From contig NZ_JADEVT010000001.1 of NCBI RefSeq assembly GCF_030466625.1, positions 372,001 to 436,000 on the forward strand: a stretch of 64,000 bases of DNA, given 5' to 3'. A program made the translations under genes and the position numbers. The notes under the pieces are model-generated. The model saw nothing but the letters and a program-made list of their open reading frames with translations, ran no database searches and had not been told where the DNA came from. The DNA comes from Nocardioides sp. ChNu-153 (GTDB taxonomy: Bacteria; Actinomycetota; Actinomycetes; Propionibacteriales; Nocardioidaceae). This document shows, one piece after another, positions 50,316 through 58,921 of the stretch (its first letter is position 1; each line of letters begins with the position of its first letter).

Positions 50316-51260
50316 ATGGCTGTCAGCGACCTCGTGCTCGGGTGCATGTACTTCGGGACGAAGACCGACGAGCGCACCTCGATGGCGCTGCTCGACCGCT
50401 TCGTCGAGGCGGGCGGGACCACGCTCGACACCGCCGACTGCTACGCCTTCTGGGCCTCCGAGACCGGCGCGGGCGGGCAGAGCGAGGCGCTGCTGGGGGA
50501 GTGGCTGCGCCGCAACCCCGGGGTCCGCGACGAGGTCGTGCTGGCCACCAAGGTCGGCCCCGAGCCGGTCGTGCCGGGTGACCCCTCCCGCGTCGTCGGC
50601 CTGGCCCCCGACGTCGTGCGCCGCTCGATCGTCGCCAGCCGCGAGCGCCTCGGCGTCGACGTGGTCGACCTCTACTGGGCGCACCTGGAGGACCGCAGCG
50701 TGCCGCTCGAGGACGTCGTCGCGACCTTCGGCGAGCTCGTCGCCGACGGCCAGGTGGCCCGGCTCGGCATCTCCAACCACCCCACGTGGCGGGTGGAGCG
50801 GGCCAACGCGCTGGCCGCGGCGGCGGGCACGGAGCCGTTCACGGCGCTGCAGCTGACGACGTCCTACGTGCGCCCGCGCCCCGACACCGAGGTGCCCGGC
50901 AAGGACCACCGCTTCGGCTTCGTCACCGACGAGACCGTCGACCACGTCACCGAGAACCCGGGCCTCGACCTGTGGATCTACAGCCCGCTCGTGCAGGGCA
51001 GCTACGACCGGGCCGACCGGCCCTTCCCCGAGCCCTACGACCACCCCGGCACGACGCGTCGCCTCGCCGTGCTGCACGAGGTGGCGGGCGAGCTCGGGGC
51101 GCGGCCCGGCCAGGTGGTCCTCGCCTGGCTGCTCGGCGGTCGGCCCGCGATGCGCCCGATCGTCGGCGTGTCCTCGCCCGAGCAGCTGGACGAGGCGCTC
51201 GCCGCGGCCGCACTCGAGCTCGACCCCGACCAGCGCGCGCGTCTCGACGCCGCTCGCTGA
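50316..51260 (+). CDS. Aldo/keto reductase
   Basis: This 314-residue TIM-barrel NADPH enzyme has TLDTADCYAFWASETGAGGQ (the Asp-Tyr pair of the active site), VVLATKVGPEPVVPG (catalytic Lys), DVVDLYWAHLEDRSVPLEDV (His) and a C-terminal cofactor region RPIVGVSSPEQLDEAL. All four tetrad residues are in place. Substrate unknown. It follows DUF1697 by 46 bases. Confidence 0.92.
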   Translation: MAVSDLVLGCMYFGTKTDERTSMALLDRFVEAGGTTLDTADCYAFWASETGAGGQSEALLGEWLRRNPGVRDEVVLATKVGPEPVVPGDPSRVVGLAPDVVRRSIVASRERLGVDVVDLYWAHLEDRSVPLEDVVATFGELVADGQVARLGISNHPTWRVERANALAAAAGTEPFTALQLTTSYVRPRPDTEVPGKDHRFGFVTDETVDHVTENPGLDLWIYSPLVQGSYDRADRPFPEPYDHPGTTRRLAVLHEVAGELGARPGQVVLAWLLGGRPAMRPIVGVSSPEQLDEALAAAALELDPDQRARLDAAR

Positions 51261-51300
51261 GGGGTCCCGCGGGGGCCGGGTGCCGCCGTACGCTCGGGAC

Positions 51301-52212
51301 ATGTCCCTCCTCCTCGCCACCCCGCTGGCCCGCGTGCGGCGGGTCGTGCGCGCCCTCACCGGCGACCCGACGAGCCCGCTCGCGGGCCGCACCGTGCTGG
51401 TCACCGGCGCCTCCTCGGGCGTCGGCGAGGCCACGGCGCGGGCGGTCGCCGCGCGCGGCGCGACAGTGCTGCTGGTGGCGCGGCGCGCGGCGGAGCTCGA
51501 CCGGGTGCGGGACGCCGTCGAGGCGGCGGGGGGCACGGCGTACACCTTCGTCGTGGACCTCACCGACGGCCCCGCTGTCGACGCGCTGGTACGGCGGGTG
51601 GTCGCCGAGTTCGGGCCCGTCGACCACCTCGTCAACAACGCGGGCCGCTCGATCCGCCGCTCGCTCGACCTCACCTACGACCGGTTCCACGACTTCGAGC
51701 GCACGATGGCGGTGAACTACTTCGGTCCGCTGCGCCTGACGATGGGCCTGCTGCCGGCGATGCGCGCGCAGAAGTTCGGCCACGTGGTCAACGTCGTGAC
51801 GTGGGGCGTGCAGGTGAAGAGCCCCAAGTTCGCGGCCTACATCGCCTCGAAGTCCGCCCTCGACGTCTTCGGGCGCATCGCGGGGCGCGAGACCTACCGC
51901 GACAACGTGACCTTCACGAACCTGCGGCTCTCCCTCGTGCGCACCAACATGGTGGCGCCGACCGAGGCGTACTCCCGCGTGCCCGCGCTGACGCCGGAGC
52001 AGGCGGCCCTCAAGATCGTGCGGGCGCTCGAGGAGCGGCCGATCACCGTCGACGTGCTCCCCGCCCGCCTCGCCGAGATCGCGAACGTCGTCGCGCCGCG
52101 GCTCACCGACCTCGTGTTCTCGCTGGCCGACCGGGCCTTTCCCGACTCCGTCGCCGCGCGCGGCACCGGTGACGCGGAGCGCCTGCGCTCCCGCGACGGC
52201 TCGCTGGGCTGA
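51301..52212 (+). CDS. Short-chain dehydrogenase/reductase
   Basis: This 303-residue SDR has the cofactor motif TGASSGVGEATARAVAARGA, VNNAGRSIRRSLDLTYDRFH, and the active-site YIASKSALDVFGR. The catalytic Ser position reads NVVTWGVQVKSPKF, so Thr may replace Ser. The extended N-terminus and the block AMAVNYFGPLRLT-like (MAVNYFGPLRLTMGLLPAMR) recall the reductase domain family of mycobacterial acyl-CoA reductases. The ATG at 51301 is used; the frame is open seven codons more. Confidence 0.88.
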   Translation: MSLLLATPLARVRRVVRALTGDPTSPLAGRTVLVTGASSGVGEATARAVAARGATVLLVARRAAELDRVRDAVEAAGGTAYTFVVDLTDGPAVDALVRRVVAEFGPVDHLVNNAGRSIRRSLDLTYDRFHDFERTMAVNYFGPLRLTMGLLPAMRAQKFGHVVNVVTWGVQVKSPKFAAYIASKSALDVFGRIAGRETYRDNVTFTNLRLSLVRTNMVAPTEAYSRVPALTPEQAALKIVRALEERPITVDVLPARLAEIANVVAPRLTDLVFSLADRAFPDSVAARGTGDAERLRSRDGSLG

Positions 52213-52241
52213 ACCGGGGCCGGCACGACGGGGGGAGCGGG

Positions 52242-53267
52242 TCAGCTGGCCTTGCGCTCGGCGGCCTTCTTGGTGGTGGTCTTCTTCGCCGCCGTCTTCT
52301 TCGTGGCGGACTTCGCGGTGGTCTTCCCGGCGGCCGCCTTCTTGGCCGGCGCCTTCGCGGCGGTCCCGCTCGTCGCCGTCTTCCGCGGCGTGCGCTTCCG
52401 GGCGGGCTTCTCGTCGGCCTCGTCGGACGTGTCCGCTGCCTCGTCCTCCGCCTCGTCGTCCGCCGCGTCCTCGGCCTGGTCCGGCACGTCCTCGCCACGG
52501 GCCTTCTTCGCGGCCTGCACGGAGCGCTGGAGCGCGGCGAGCAGGTCGACGACCTCGCCGGAGCTCTTCGTGGAGGTCTCGGTGCGCGTGACCTCGCCGC
52601 CCTCGACCTTGGCCTTGACGACGGCCTCGACCGCCTCGGCGTAGTCGTCGGTGAACTCGTCGGCGTCGAAGTCGCCGGCCAGGGTCTCGACGAGCATCTG
52701 CGCCATCTTGACCTCGGTGTCCTTGACCTCGCCGACCTCGACGGAGAAGTCGGGGGTGCGCACCTCGTCGGGCCACATCATCGTCTGCAGCACGATCACG
52801 TCGTCGCGCACGCGGAGCACCGCGATGGTGGTGCGGTTGCGGATCGCCACGGTCACGACCGCCATCCGGTCGGCGGCCAGCAGCGCCTCGCGCAGCAGCG
52901 CGTAGGGCTTCGCGCCGCTCTTCTCGGGCTCGAGGTAGTAGGACTTCTCGAACAGCAGCGGGTCGATCTGCTCGCTCGGCACGAACTTCTCGACCGCGAT
53001 CTCCCGCGACGAGCTCGACGGCAGCGACGCCAGGTCGTCCTCGTCGAGCACGACCATCTCGCCGTCCTCGGTCTCGTAGCCCTTCGCGATGTCGGCGTAG
53101 GGCACCTCCTCGCCGTCGAGCGAGCAGACGCGCTGGTAGCGGATGCGTCCGCCGTCCTTCGCGTGCACCTGGCGGAACGAGACGTCGTGGGACTCGGTCG
53201 CGGCGTAGAGCTTGACCGGCACGCTCACCAGGCCGAACGAGACCGCACCCTTCCAGATCGCGCGCAT
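52242..53267 (-). CDS. ku: Ku protein, non-homologous end joining
   Basis: Ku binds broken DNA ends as a homodimer and recruits LigD. The 341-residue protein begins MRAIWKGAVSFGLVSVPVKL, has the bridge region FEKSYYLEPEKSGAKPYALL and MAVVTVAIRNRTTIAVLRVR, and ends in an acidic stretch and a Lys/Ala/Thr-rich tail (about 285-341) of the histone-H1-like type that binds DNA. The ATG at 53267 follows GAGGAG. It is divergent from the ligase gene, 140 bp away. Confidence 0.95.
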   Translation of the reverse strand: MRAIWKGAVSFGLVSVPVKLYAATESHDVSFRQVHAKDGGRIRYQRVCSLDGEEVPYADIAKGYETEDGEMVVLDEDDLASLPSSSSREIAVEKFVPSEQIDPLLFEKSYYLEPEKSGAKPYALLREALLAADRMAVVTVAIRNRTTIAVLRVRDDVIVLQTMMWPDEVRTPDFSVEVGEVKDTEVKMAQMLVETLAGDFDADEFTDDYAEAVEAVVKAKVEGGEVTRTETSTKSSGEVVDLLAALQRSVQAAKKARGEDVPDQAEDAADDEAEDEAADTSDEADEKPARKRTPRKTATSGTAAKAPAKKAAAGKTTAKSATKKTAAKKTTTKKAAERKAS

Positions 53268-53407
53268 CGCCCACTCCTCTCCGTCGCCACCGGGCCACCA
53301 GCTCCGACCCCGACGGGGCCCCGGACTCATCGGGGGCGGGGAAGACCGTCGGGCGACCCGGTCAGTATCGCCCCCACCGGTACCCGGGACCAGGGCAGGA
53401 TGACCGC

Positions 53408-54361
53408 GTGACGACCGACCTGCGCCCGATGCTCGCGACCCGGGGCGACGCCGTGCCCGCCGCCGCGGGGTGGGTCCACGAGGTCAAGTGGGACGGGATG
53501 CGCGTGCTCGCCCACGTGCGCGACGGCGCGCTGCGCCTGGGGAGCCGCAACGGCAACACCGTGACGGCCGCCTACCCGGAGCTCGCCGGGCTCGTCGACG
53601 CGGTCGGCGGGCGCGACGCCGTGATCGACGCGGAGGTGGTCGCCTTCGCCGACGGCCGGCCCAGCTTCGCCGCGCTGGCCGACCGGATGCACGTGCGCGA
53701 CACCCGCCGGGCCGCCCGCCTCGCGGCCGCGCAGCCGGTCACCCTCGTCGCCTTCGACCTGCTCGAGGTGGGCGGCCGGTCGCTGCTGCGCCGGCCGCTG
53801 GCCGAGCGCCGGGAGCGCCTCGAGGCGCTCGTCGCCGTCGACGACCGCTGGCAGGTGCCCCCGACGTACGACGACGGCGCCATGCTGCTCGCCGCCACGG
53901 ACCAGCAGGGCCTGGAGGGCATCGTCAGCAAGCGCGCCGAGTCGCCGTACCAGCCCGGCGCGCGCAGCCGTGACTGGCTGAAGTTCCCCCACCGGCGCCG
54001 CGAGTCCTACGTCGTGGGCGGCTGGCGCCCGGAGACCGGCTCGACGTCGCGCCTCGGCGCCCTCCTCGTGGGCACGCCGACCGCGGCCGGCCTGCTCTAC
54101 CGCGGACGCGTCGGCTCGGGGATCGCGGGCAAGGCGGGCCCCGTGCTGCGCGACCTGCTGGCCCCGCTGGAGCGCGGCACCAGCCCGTTCGCCGACGAGG
54201 TGCCGCGCGTCGACGCGACGGGGACGCACTGGGTGGAGCCCGTCGTGGTCGTCGACGTCGAGGCGCTGGGCCTGGGCGGCGCTCCCGACGAGTCCGGTGC
54301 GCGGCTGCGCCAGCCGTCGTACCGTGGGGTCCGATCCGATCTCGAGGCGGAGGACCTGTGA
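53408..54361 (+). CDS. ATP-dependent DNA ligase (LigD ligase-domain type)
   Basis: This 317-residue ligase has the nucleotidyl-transfer motif HEVKWDGMR with K27 as the adenylated lysine, DAVIDAEVVAFADGRPSFAA, GLEGIVSKRAESPYQPGARS, DWLKFPHRRRESYVVGGWRP and a C-terminal OB fold. It corresponds to the ligase domain of LigD made as a separate protein. GTG at 53408. Its stop overlaps the next gene's GTG (GTGA). Confidence 0.92.
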   Translation: MTTDLRPMLATRGDAVPAAAGWVHEVKWDGMRVLAHVRDGALRLGSRNGNTVTAAYPELAGLVDAVGGRDAVIDAEVVAFADGRPSFAALADRMHVRDTRRAARLAAAQPVTLVAFDLLEVGGRSLLRRPLAERRERLEALVAVDDRWQVPPTYDDGAMLLAATDQQGLEGIVSKRAESPYQPGARSRDWLKFPHRRRESYVVGGWRPETGSTSRLGALLVGTPTAAGLLYRGRVGSGIAGKAGPVLRDLLAPLERGTSPFADEVPRVDATGTHWVEPVVVVDVEALGLGGAPDESGARLRQPSYRGVRSDLEAEDL

Positions 54362-55098
54362 GCACACCCCCCACCACCCCCGGCCCCACGCCGTACACGG
54401 CCACGCGACGCGCGGCCCTGGGCACGGTCGGCGCCCTCGCCGTCACCGGCCTGGTGCGTCCCACGGCGGCGCGGGCGGCGAGCACCGTGCGCCTCGACGG
54501 CATCGACGTGGCGCTGCGCAGCGGTACGCGCGCCGTCGTCACCGTCAACCGCACGAGCGGCTACCGCGCCCGGGTCGCGTTCTGGCAGCTGCGCAGCGGC
54601 CGCTGGGACGTGCAGTTCCTGACCACGGACGGCCGGATCGGGTACGGCGGGCTCGTCGCCCCCACGCGCCGCCGGCAGGGCAGCGGCACGACACCGCTGG
54701 GCACCCACGGGCTGATCTCGTCGTTCGGCAGGTGGAACCACCAGACGGCGTGGCGGATGCCGTACCGCAAGATCATGCCGGGCGACTTCTGGGTGCAGGA
54801 CAACGCGTCGGGCCACTACAACCGCTACCGGCACCAGGACCAGGGCGGGTTCCGGTGGTGGCTGACGGGGGCCGACTCCTCGGAGCGGCTGACGGACTAC
54901 GGCGCGCAGTACGAGATGAGCGTCGTCACCGACTACAACTACCGCGAGCAGGTCCGCTACCGCGGCGCCGGGATCTTCCTGCACGTCAACGGCTCGGGCG
55001 CGACCGCAGGGTGCGTCAGCGTGCCGCGGCACGTGATGGAGGCGCTGATGCTCCACCTCGAGCCCGCGCAGGTGCCGCTCATCGCGATGGGCCACTGA
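54358..55098 (+). CDS. L,D-transpeptidase-like (YkuD-fold) secreted protein
   Basis: This 246-residue protein has a twin-arginine-like signal (ATRRAALGTVGALAVTG, ending near ARAAST) and a catalytic-site pattern FLHVNGSGATAGCVSVPRHV with H209 and C219, as in YkuD enzymes that cross-link peptidoglycan stems. Other blocks are QGSGTTPLGTHGLI and GDFWVQDNASGHYNRY. The GTG overlaps the ligase stop and the polymerase gene starts 3 bases after its own stop, so a cell-wall gene is embedded in a DNA-repair operon. Confidence 0.8.
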   Translation: MSTPPTTPGPTPYTATRRAALGTVGALAVTGLVRPTAARAASTVRLDGIDVALRSGTRAVVTVNRTSGYRARVAFWQLRSGRWDVQFLTTDGRIGYGGLVAPTRRRQGSGTTPLGTHGLISSFGRWNHQTAWRMPYRKIMPGDFWVQDNASGHYNRYRHQDQGGFRWWLTGADSSERLTDYGAQYEMSVVTDYNYREQVRYRGAGIFLHVNGSGATAGCVSVPRHVMEALMLHLEPAQVPLIAMGH

Positions 55099-55100
55099 GG

Positions 55101-56051
55101 GTGCCGGCTGCGGCGGGGACGGAGGTCCGGGTCGAGGTCGAAGGCCGTGTGCTGCGCCTGACCAACCTGCAGAAGGTGCTGTACCCGGTCACCGGCACCA
55201 CCAAGGGCGAGGTGCTCGACTACTACGCCCGCATCGCCCCGGTGCTGCTGCCGCAGCTGCGCGACCGGGCGGTGACCCGGGTGCGCTGGCCCCACGGGGT
55301 CGGGGGCCAGAGCTTCTTCGAGAAGAACGCTCCGTCCGGCACCCCGCCGTGGGTCCGCACCGCCGAGGTGTCGACGACGGGCTCGCGCCGCGCCCGCAGC
55401 ACCGGCGGTGAGCCGGAGGACGGCACGATCCGCTTCCCCGTCGTCGACGACCTCGCGACGCTGACCTGGCTGGTCAACCTGGCCGCGCTCGAGCTGCACG
55501 TGCACCAGTGGCGGGTCGGGCGCTCGGGTCGCTCGCGGCGCCCCGACCGGCTGGTCATCGACCTCGACCCGGGCGACCCCGCCGGGCTGCACGAGTGTTG
55601 CGTCGTGGCGCTGATGGTGCGCGAGCGCCTCGCGGAGCGCGGGATGGCGACGACCCCGGTGCTCAGCGGCAGCAAGGGCCTGCACCTGTACGCCGATCTC
55701 GACGCCCTGCCGCGGGCCGAGGCGCCGGTGGACCCGGACGCCTCGACCGCGCTGGCCCGCGAGGTGGCGGAGGACCTGCAGCGCTCCCACGGTTCGCTGG
55801 TGACGGCGACGATGACGAAGCAGCGCCGGGGCGGCAAGGTGTTCCTCGACTGGTCGCAGAACGCGGGCTCGAAGACGACCGTCGCGCCGTACTCCCTGCG
55901 GGGACGCGACCGCCCGTTCGCCGCGGCCCCGCTGACGTGGGACGAGGTCGAGGACGGCGCCGACGACCCGCTCGCGCTGGAGCAGATGACCTTCGACGTC
56001 GTCCTCGACCGGGTCGCCGCCCACGGCGACCTGTACGGCGTCAGCCGATGA
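55101..56051 (+). CDS. LigD-type polymerase/primase domain protein
   Basis: This 316-residue protein matches the LigD polymerase domain: LRLTNLQKVLYPVTGTTKGE, VRWPHGVGGQSFFEKNAPSG, LELHVHQWRVGR, RLVIDLDPGDPAG with the metal-binding Asp pair, SGSKGLHLYADL and GKVFLDWSQNAGSKTTVAPY. It fills gaps at DNA ends during end joining. GTG at 55101. No LigD phosphoesterase (nuclease) domain is seen in the window. It overlaps the convergent LLM gene by 11 bases. Confidence 0.92.
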   Translation: MPAAAGTEVRVEVEGRVLRLTNLQKVLYPVTGTTKGEVLDYYARIAPVLLPQLRDRAVTRVRWPHGVGGQSFFEKNAPSGTPPWVRTAEVSTTGSRRARSTGGEPEDGTIRFPVVDDLATLTWLVNLAALELHVHQWRVGRSGRSRRPDRLVIDLDPGDPAGLHECCVVALMVRERLAERGMATTPVLSGSKGLHLYADLDALPRAEAPVDPDASTALAREVAEDLQRSHGSLVTATMTKQRRGGKVFLDWSQNAGSKTTVAPYSLRGRDRPFAAAPLTWDEVEDGADDPLALEQMTFDVVLDRVAAHGDLYGVSR

Positions 56052-57087
56052 GGTCGCGCAGCTCCGCGATCGTGGCGGCGGGGTCGGCGGAGACCGGGGT
56101 GACGTTGATGTCGGTGACGCCGGCCTCCTCGAAGGCGGCGAGCCGCTCCTTCACGTAGGAGGCGGGGCCGACGAGGTTGGCGGCCTCCAGCCACTCGGTG
56201 GGGACGAGCGCCTCGGCCTCCTTCTTCTTGCCCGAGAGGTAGAGCTCCTGGATCTGCTCCGCCTCGTGCCCGTAGCCGTAGGCCTTGGCGACGTCGTTGT
56301 AGAAGTTCCTGCCCTTGGCGCCCATGCCACCGACGTAGAGCGCGAAGACCGGGCGCGCGAGGTCGAGCAGCCCGCGGGTGTCCTCGCCCTCGCCGATGGC
56401 GAGCATGCCGCCCGCCATGACCTGCAGGGTGCCGAGCTCGTCGGGTCGCTTGGCCGCGCCGGCCGCGAGGGCGTCGCCCCACACGCCGGCGGCCTTCTCC
56501 GGGTGGAACAGGTGGGGGATCCAGCCGTCGGCGTACTCGGCCGTGTGCTCGACGTTCTTCGGGCCCAGCGCGGCGATCCAGATGGGGATCGAGGAGCGCT
56601 CCGGCTTCGTGAGCAGCTTGAGCGGCTTGCCGAGACCGGTGACCGCCCCCTGCTCCTTGGTGAGCGGGAGGTTGATGAGGCCCTCGTGCTGCAGCGGCTC
56701 GCGGCGCAGGCCCTGGCGGATGATCTCGACGACCTCGCGGGTGCGGGCCAGCGGCTTCTCGTAGGGCAGGCCGTGGAAGCCCTCGATGACCTGCGGCCCG
56801 GAGGCACCGAGACCGAGGATCGCGCGACCGCCGCTGACGTTGTCGAGGCCCGCGGCCGTCTGCAGGAGGGCGCCGGGGGTGCGGGAGAAGATGTTGAGGA
56901 TCGCGGCGCCGATCTTGACCGTCTCGGTCTTCGCGGCCAGGTAGCCCATGAGGGTGGGGGAGTCGAACCCGTACGCCTCGGCCACCCACACGGAGTCGAG
57001 ACCGGCCTTCTCCCAGGCGCTGACCTGGTCGGCGGCGGAGCGGGGGTTGCCGTCGTACATGAGCATGGACGCGATGCGAAGGGTCAT
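56041..57087 (-). CDS. LLM-class F420-dependent oxidoreductase
   Basis: This 348-residue luciferase-like TIM-barrel enzyme has LDSVWVAEAYGFDSPTLMGY, VKIGAAILNIFSRTPGALLQ, RAILGLGASGPQVIEGFHGL, IPIWIAALGPKNVEHTAEYA and DGWIPHLFHPEKAA. Cofactor F420 use is the rule for this group in actinobacteria; it cannot be proven from sequence. ATG at 57087 begins MTLRIASMLMY; a start three codons earlier is in frame. Confidence 0.9.
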   Translation of the reverse strand: MTLRIASMLMYDGNPRSAADQVSAWEKAGLDSVWVAEAYGFDSPTLMGYLAAKTETVKIGAAILNIFSRTPGALLQTAAGLDNVSGGRAILGLGASGPQVIEGFHGLPYEKPLARTREVVEIIRQGLRREPLQHEGLINLPLTKEQGAVTGLGKPLKLLTKPERSSIPIWIAALGPKNVEHTAEYADGWIPHLFHPEKAAGVWGDALAAGAAKRPDELGTLQVMAGGMLAIGEGEDTRGLLDLARPVFALYVGGMGAKGRNFYNDVAKAYGYGHEAEQIQELYLSGKKKEAEALVPTEWLEAANLVGPASYVKERLAAFEEAGVTDINVTPVSADPAATIAELRDLIG

Positions 57088-57155
57088 GGCGGCCACGATG
57101 ACAGCACGACTGTCACCGTGACAACCGCCCCGTGCGGTGCGTCACGTCGCGGCGC

Positions 57156-57953
57156 TCAGAACCCGCCGCCACCGCCGTCGAAGCCCCCGCCGTCGAAGCC
57201 CCCGCCCCCGAAGCCGCCGCCGTCGTCGGAGCCGCCCATGTCCCAGCCCCCGCCGGCGCCGTCGGCCCCGCCGTACGTGTCGAAGGCGGAGGCGTCGCTC
57301 GCCATCATGCTGAGGACGAGCACGGGGAAGAGACCGTTCATGGCGGCCACCCCGTAGTAGCCGTCGGCGTACGGGCGGTAGGCGGCGCCGCCGTCGTACC
57401 AGGGCACCATGCGGCTGCCGTCGCGGACCATGCGGGTGTCGGGCTCGGCGCCTGCGGCGAGCCGCTCGGCGTCGTCACGGCAGACGGGTACGTCGCGCGC
57501 GACGCCGCCGGGCGGCGCCCACTCGACCTCCTCGCTCGACGGGCCGTGCGCGGCGTTGAAGAAGCAGGGGGCGAGGCGCTGGGGGAGCGGGTCCCCGGCC
57601 TGCCGGGCGAGGACGCAGGCCATGGCGTAACGGCCGTCCTCCAACGAGCGGGTGACGGCCTTGACGTCCTCGGGGCGGGCGACGTCGCGGAGCAGGTCCT
57701 TCGCGGCCTCGTAGGAGTCGAGCGCGCGCTGGTAGTCCTGGCGCATCGCGACGTCGAGGTCGGTGGTGAGCGTCTCGACGTGCAGGTCCTGCAGCTCCTC
57801 GCCGAAGCGCGTCACGTCCTCGTCGGCGACGCGGGTGACGGCCTCGAGCGCGGCCACCCGCTCCCGCTCGCGCCTCGCGCGCGCCCGCTGGGCGGCGGCC
57901 ACCGCGACAGCGGCGACCGCGGCGAGGAGCAGGACGACGACGACCGCGGTCAT
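57156..57953 (-). CDS. Membrane-anchored coiled-coil protein with Gly-rich tail
   Basis: This 265-residue protein has one N-terminal helix (VVVVLLLAAVAAVAVAAAQ), a charged coiled coil (RARARRERERVAALEAVTRV), a helical domain with Cys (MACVLARQAGDPLPQRLAPC), a Tyr/Met-rich segment (YRPYADGYYGVAAMNGLFPV) and a Gly/Phe/Asp-rich C-terminus of DGGGF-type repeats (about 238-265). The tail recalls secreted or membrane proteins with a low-complexity GGGF end. Function unknown. Confidence 0.7.
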   Translation of the reverse strand: MTAVVVVLLLAAVAAVAVAAAQRARARRERERVAALEAVTRVADEDVTRFGEELQDLHVETLTTDLDVAMRQDYQRALDSYEAAKDLLRDVARPEDVKAVTRSLEDGRYAMACVLARQAGDPLPQRLAPCFFNAAHGPSSEEVEWAPPGGVARDVPVCRDDAERLAAGAEPDTRMVRDGSRMVPWYDGGAAYRPYADGYYGVAAMNGLFPVLVLSMMASDASAFDTYGGADGAGGGWDMGGSDDGGGFGGGGFDGGGFDGGGGGF

Positions 57954-58002
57954 GCCGTCGAGCCTACGAGCGGCCCGGTCGTCGCGCCGGCCGCCCGGCT
58001 TT

Positions 58003-58203
58003 GGTGGTTGAGGTGGCCGCCCGGGCACTCGGTGGTTGAGGTGGCCGCCCGGGCACTCGGTGGTTGAGGTGGCCGCCCGGGCACTCGGTGGTTGAGGTGG
58101 CCGCGCTAGCGGCCCTCGAAACCCCGCCCCGCGGATTCGGTGGTTGAGCCGGCCCCGCGGCTTCGGTGGTTGAGGTGGCCGCGCTAGCGGCCCTCGAAAC
58201 CAC
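58003..58203. repeat. Array of GGTGGTTGAGG palindromes, including a 28-bp tandem
   Basis: Units begin at 58003, 58031, 58059 and 58087, 28 bases apart. The first three are the left arm only (GGTGGTTGAGGTGGCCGCCC and GGGCACTC); the fourth is a complete element to 58125 with the core CCGCGCTAGCGG. A partial copy starts at 58139 and another complete copy covers 58165-58203. The last one runs into the gene ending at 58184 and provides its TAG stop. The spacer holds no other gene. Confidence 0.9.
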
Positions 58204-58753
58204 GCACCTCGTCCTCGCCCGGGAGCAGGTCCACGAGGTCGAACGCCTCCGCGAGCGCCAGCGCCACCGTCTCCCAGGTGGCGATGGCCTCGTCGCCCCC
58301 CTCGTGCGGCAGGTTCCGCGACCGGGCCTCGCGTTGCTCGTGGCGCAGCCACTCGGCCTGGGCGCGCGCGTAGTGGACCAGGTCGCCCACGCGGTCGGGA
58401 GCGAGGTGGGGCGGCTCCGGCGGGACGTCGCCGCGTGCGTCGCACACGCGGGACGAGGCCACCTCGTGGGGCTCGTCCGACGGAGGCACGACCGGCGGCT
58501 CCGGGTAAGTCCCCGGCTGCCCGCCCAGGGCTTCCCGGACCTTCTGCACCTCGGACTCGACGAAGTTACGGCCCTGGAGAGCGAGCACGGCCTGTGCCTC
58601 CTCCTCGCCCAGGTCGTAGGTCTCCTGCAGCGCGACGACCGCCTCGTCCAGCGTCCGGACTGCCGAGATCAGGTCCCAGTAGCGGTGGGGTGCCGCGGTC
58701 ACCGCCGCGATCGCCCTCAGCCGGCTCAGGTGTCGCTCGTCGCGTCCGTCCAT
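58184..58753 (-). CDS. Hypothetical protein with a DNA gyrase A-like helical segment
   Basis: This 189-residue protein begins with a helical region (RLRAIAAVTAAPHRYWDLIS, AVRTLDEAVVALQETYDLGE, EEAQAVLALQGRNFVESEVQ) that resembles the GyrA/ParC helices ending in the DMQLRRL motif region. It has no catalytic Tyr or DNA gate, so it is not a gyrase. The rest is acidic and Pro-rich, then a helix (GGDEAIATWETVALALAEAF). The last codons (RGFEGR and TAG) are encoded by a palindromic repeat. Confidence 0.6.
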   Translation of the reverse strand: MDGRDERHLSRLRAIAAVTAAPHRYWDLISAVRTLDEAVVALQETYDLGEEEAQAVLALQGRNFVESEVQKVREALGGQPGTYPEPPVVPPSDEPHEVASSRVCDARGDVPPEPPHLAPDRVGDLVHYARAQAEWLRHEQREARSRNLPHEGGDEAIATWETVALALAEAFDLVDLLPGEDEVRGFEGR

Positions 58754-58921
58754 CCCCGCATCCAAGCAGCGGAGCCGTCTTGGGCTGGCGCCGGGCGGAC
58801 CGCCGGCCTGCGGAGATGCGCGTGGTCCGCTCCCGCCCGCACCACGTGACGTCGCGCACGTCGGGCCCGGATCGAGCCCGCCGTACCCCGTCCGGCTTGG
58901 AGCCGGGGACCTCCGTCGTCC

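Noticed and set aside
53327..53407. Separate small gene in the Ku/ligase spacer
   Set aside because: Frames there lack a start signal and are continuations of shadows; the spacer looks like a divergent promoter region.
58003..58125. Possible CRISPR array (28-bp repeats)
   Set aside because: The repeats are directly adjacent with no variable spacers and no cas genes; they are tandem half-palindromes.
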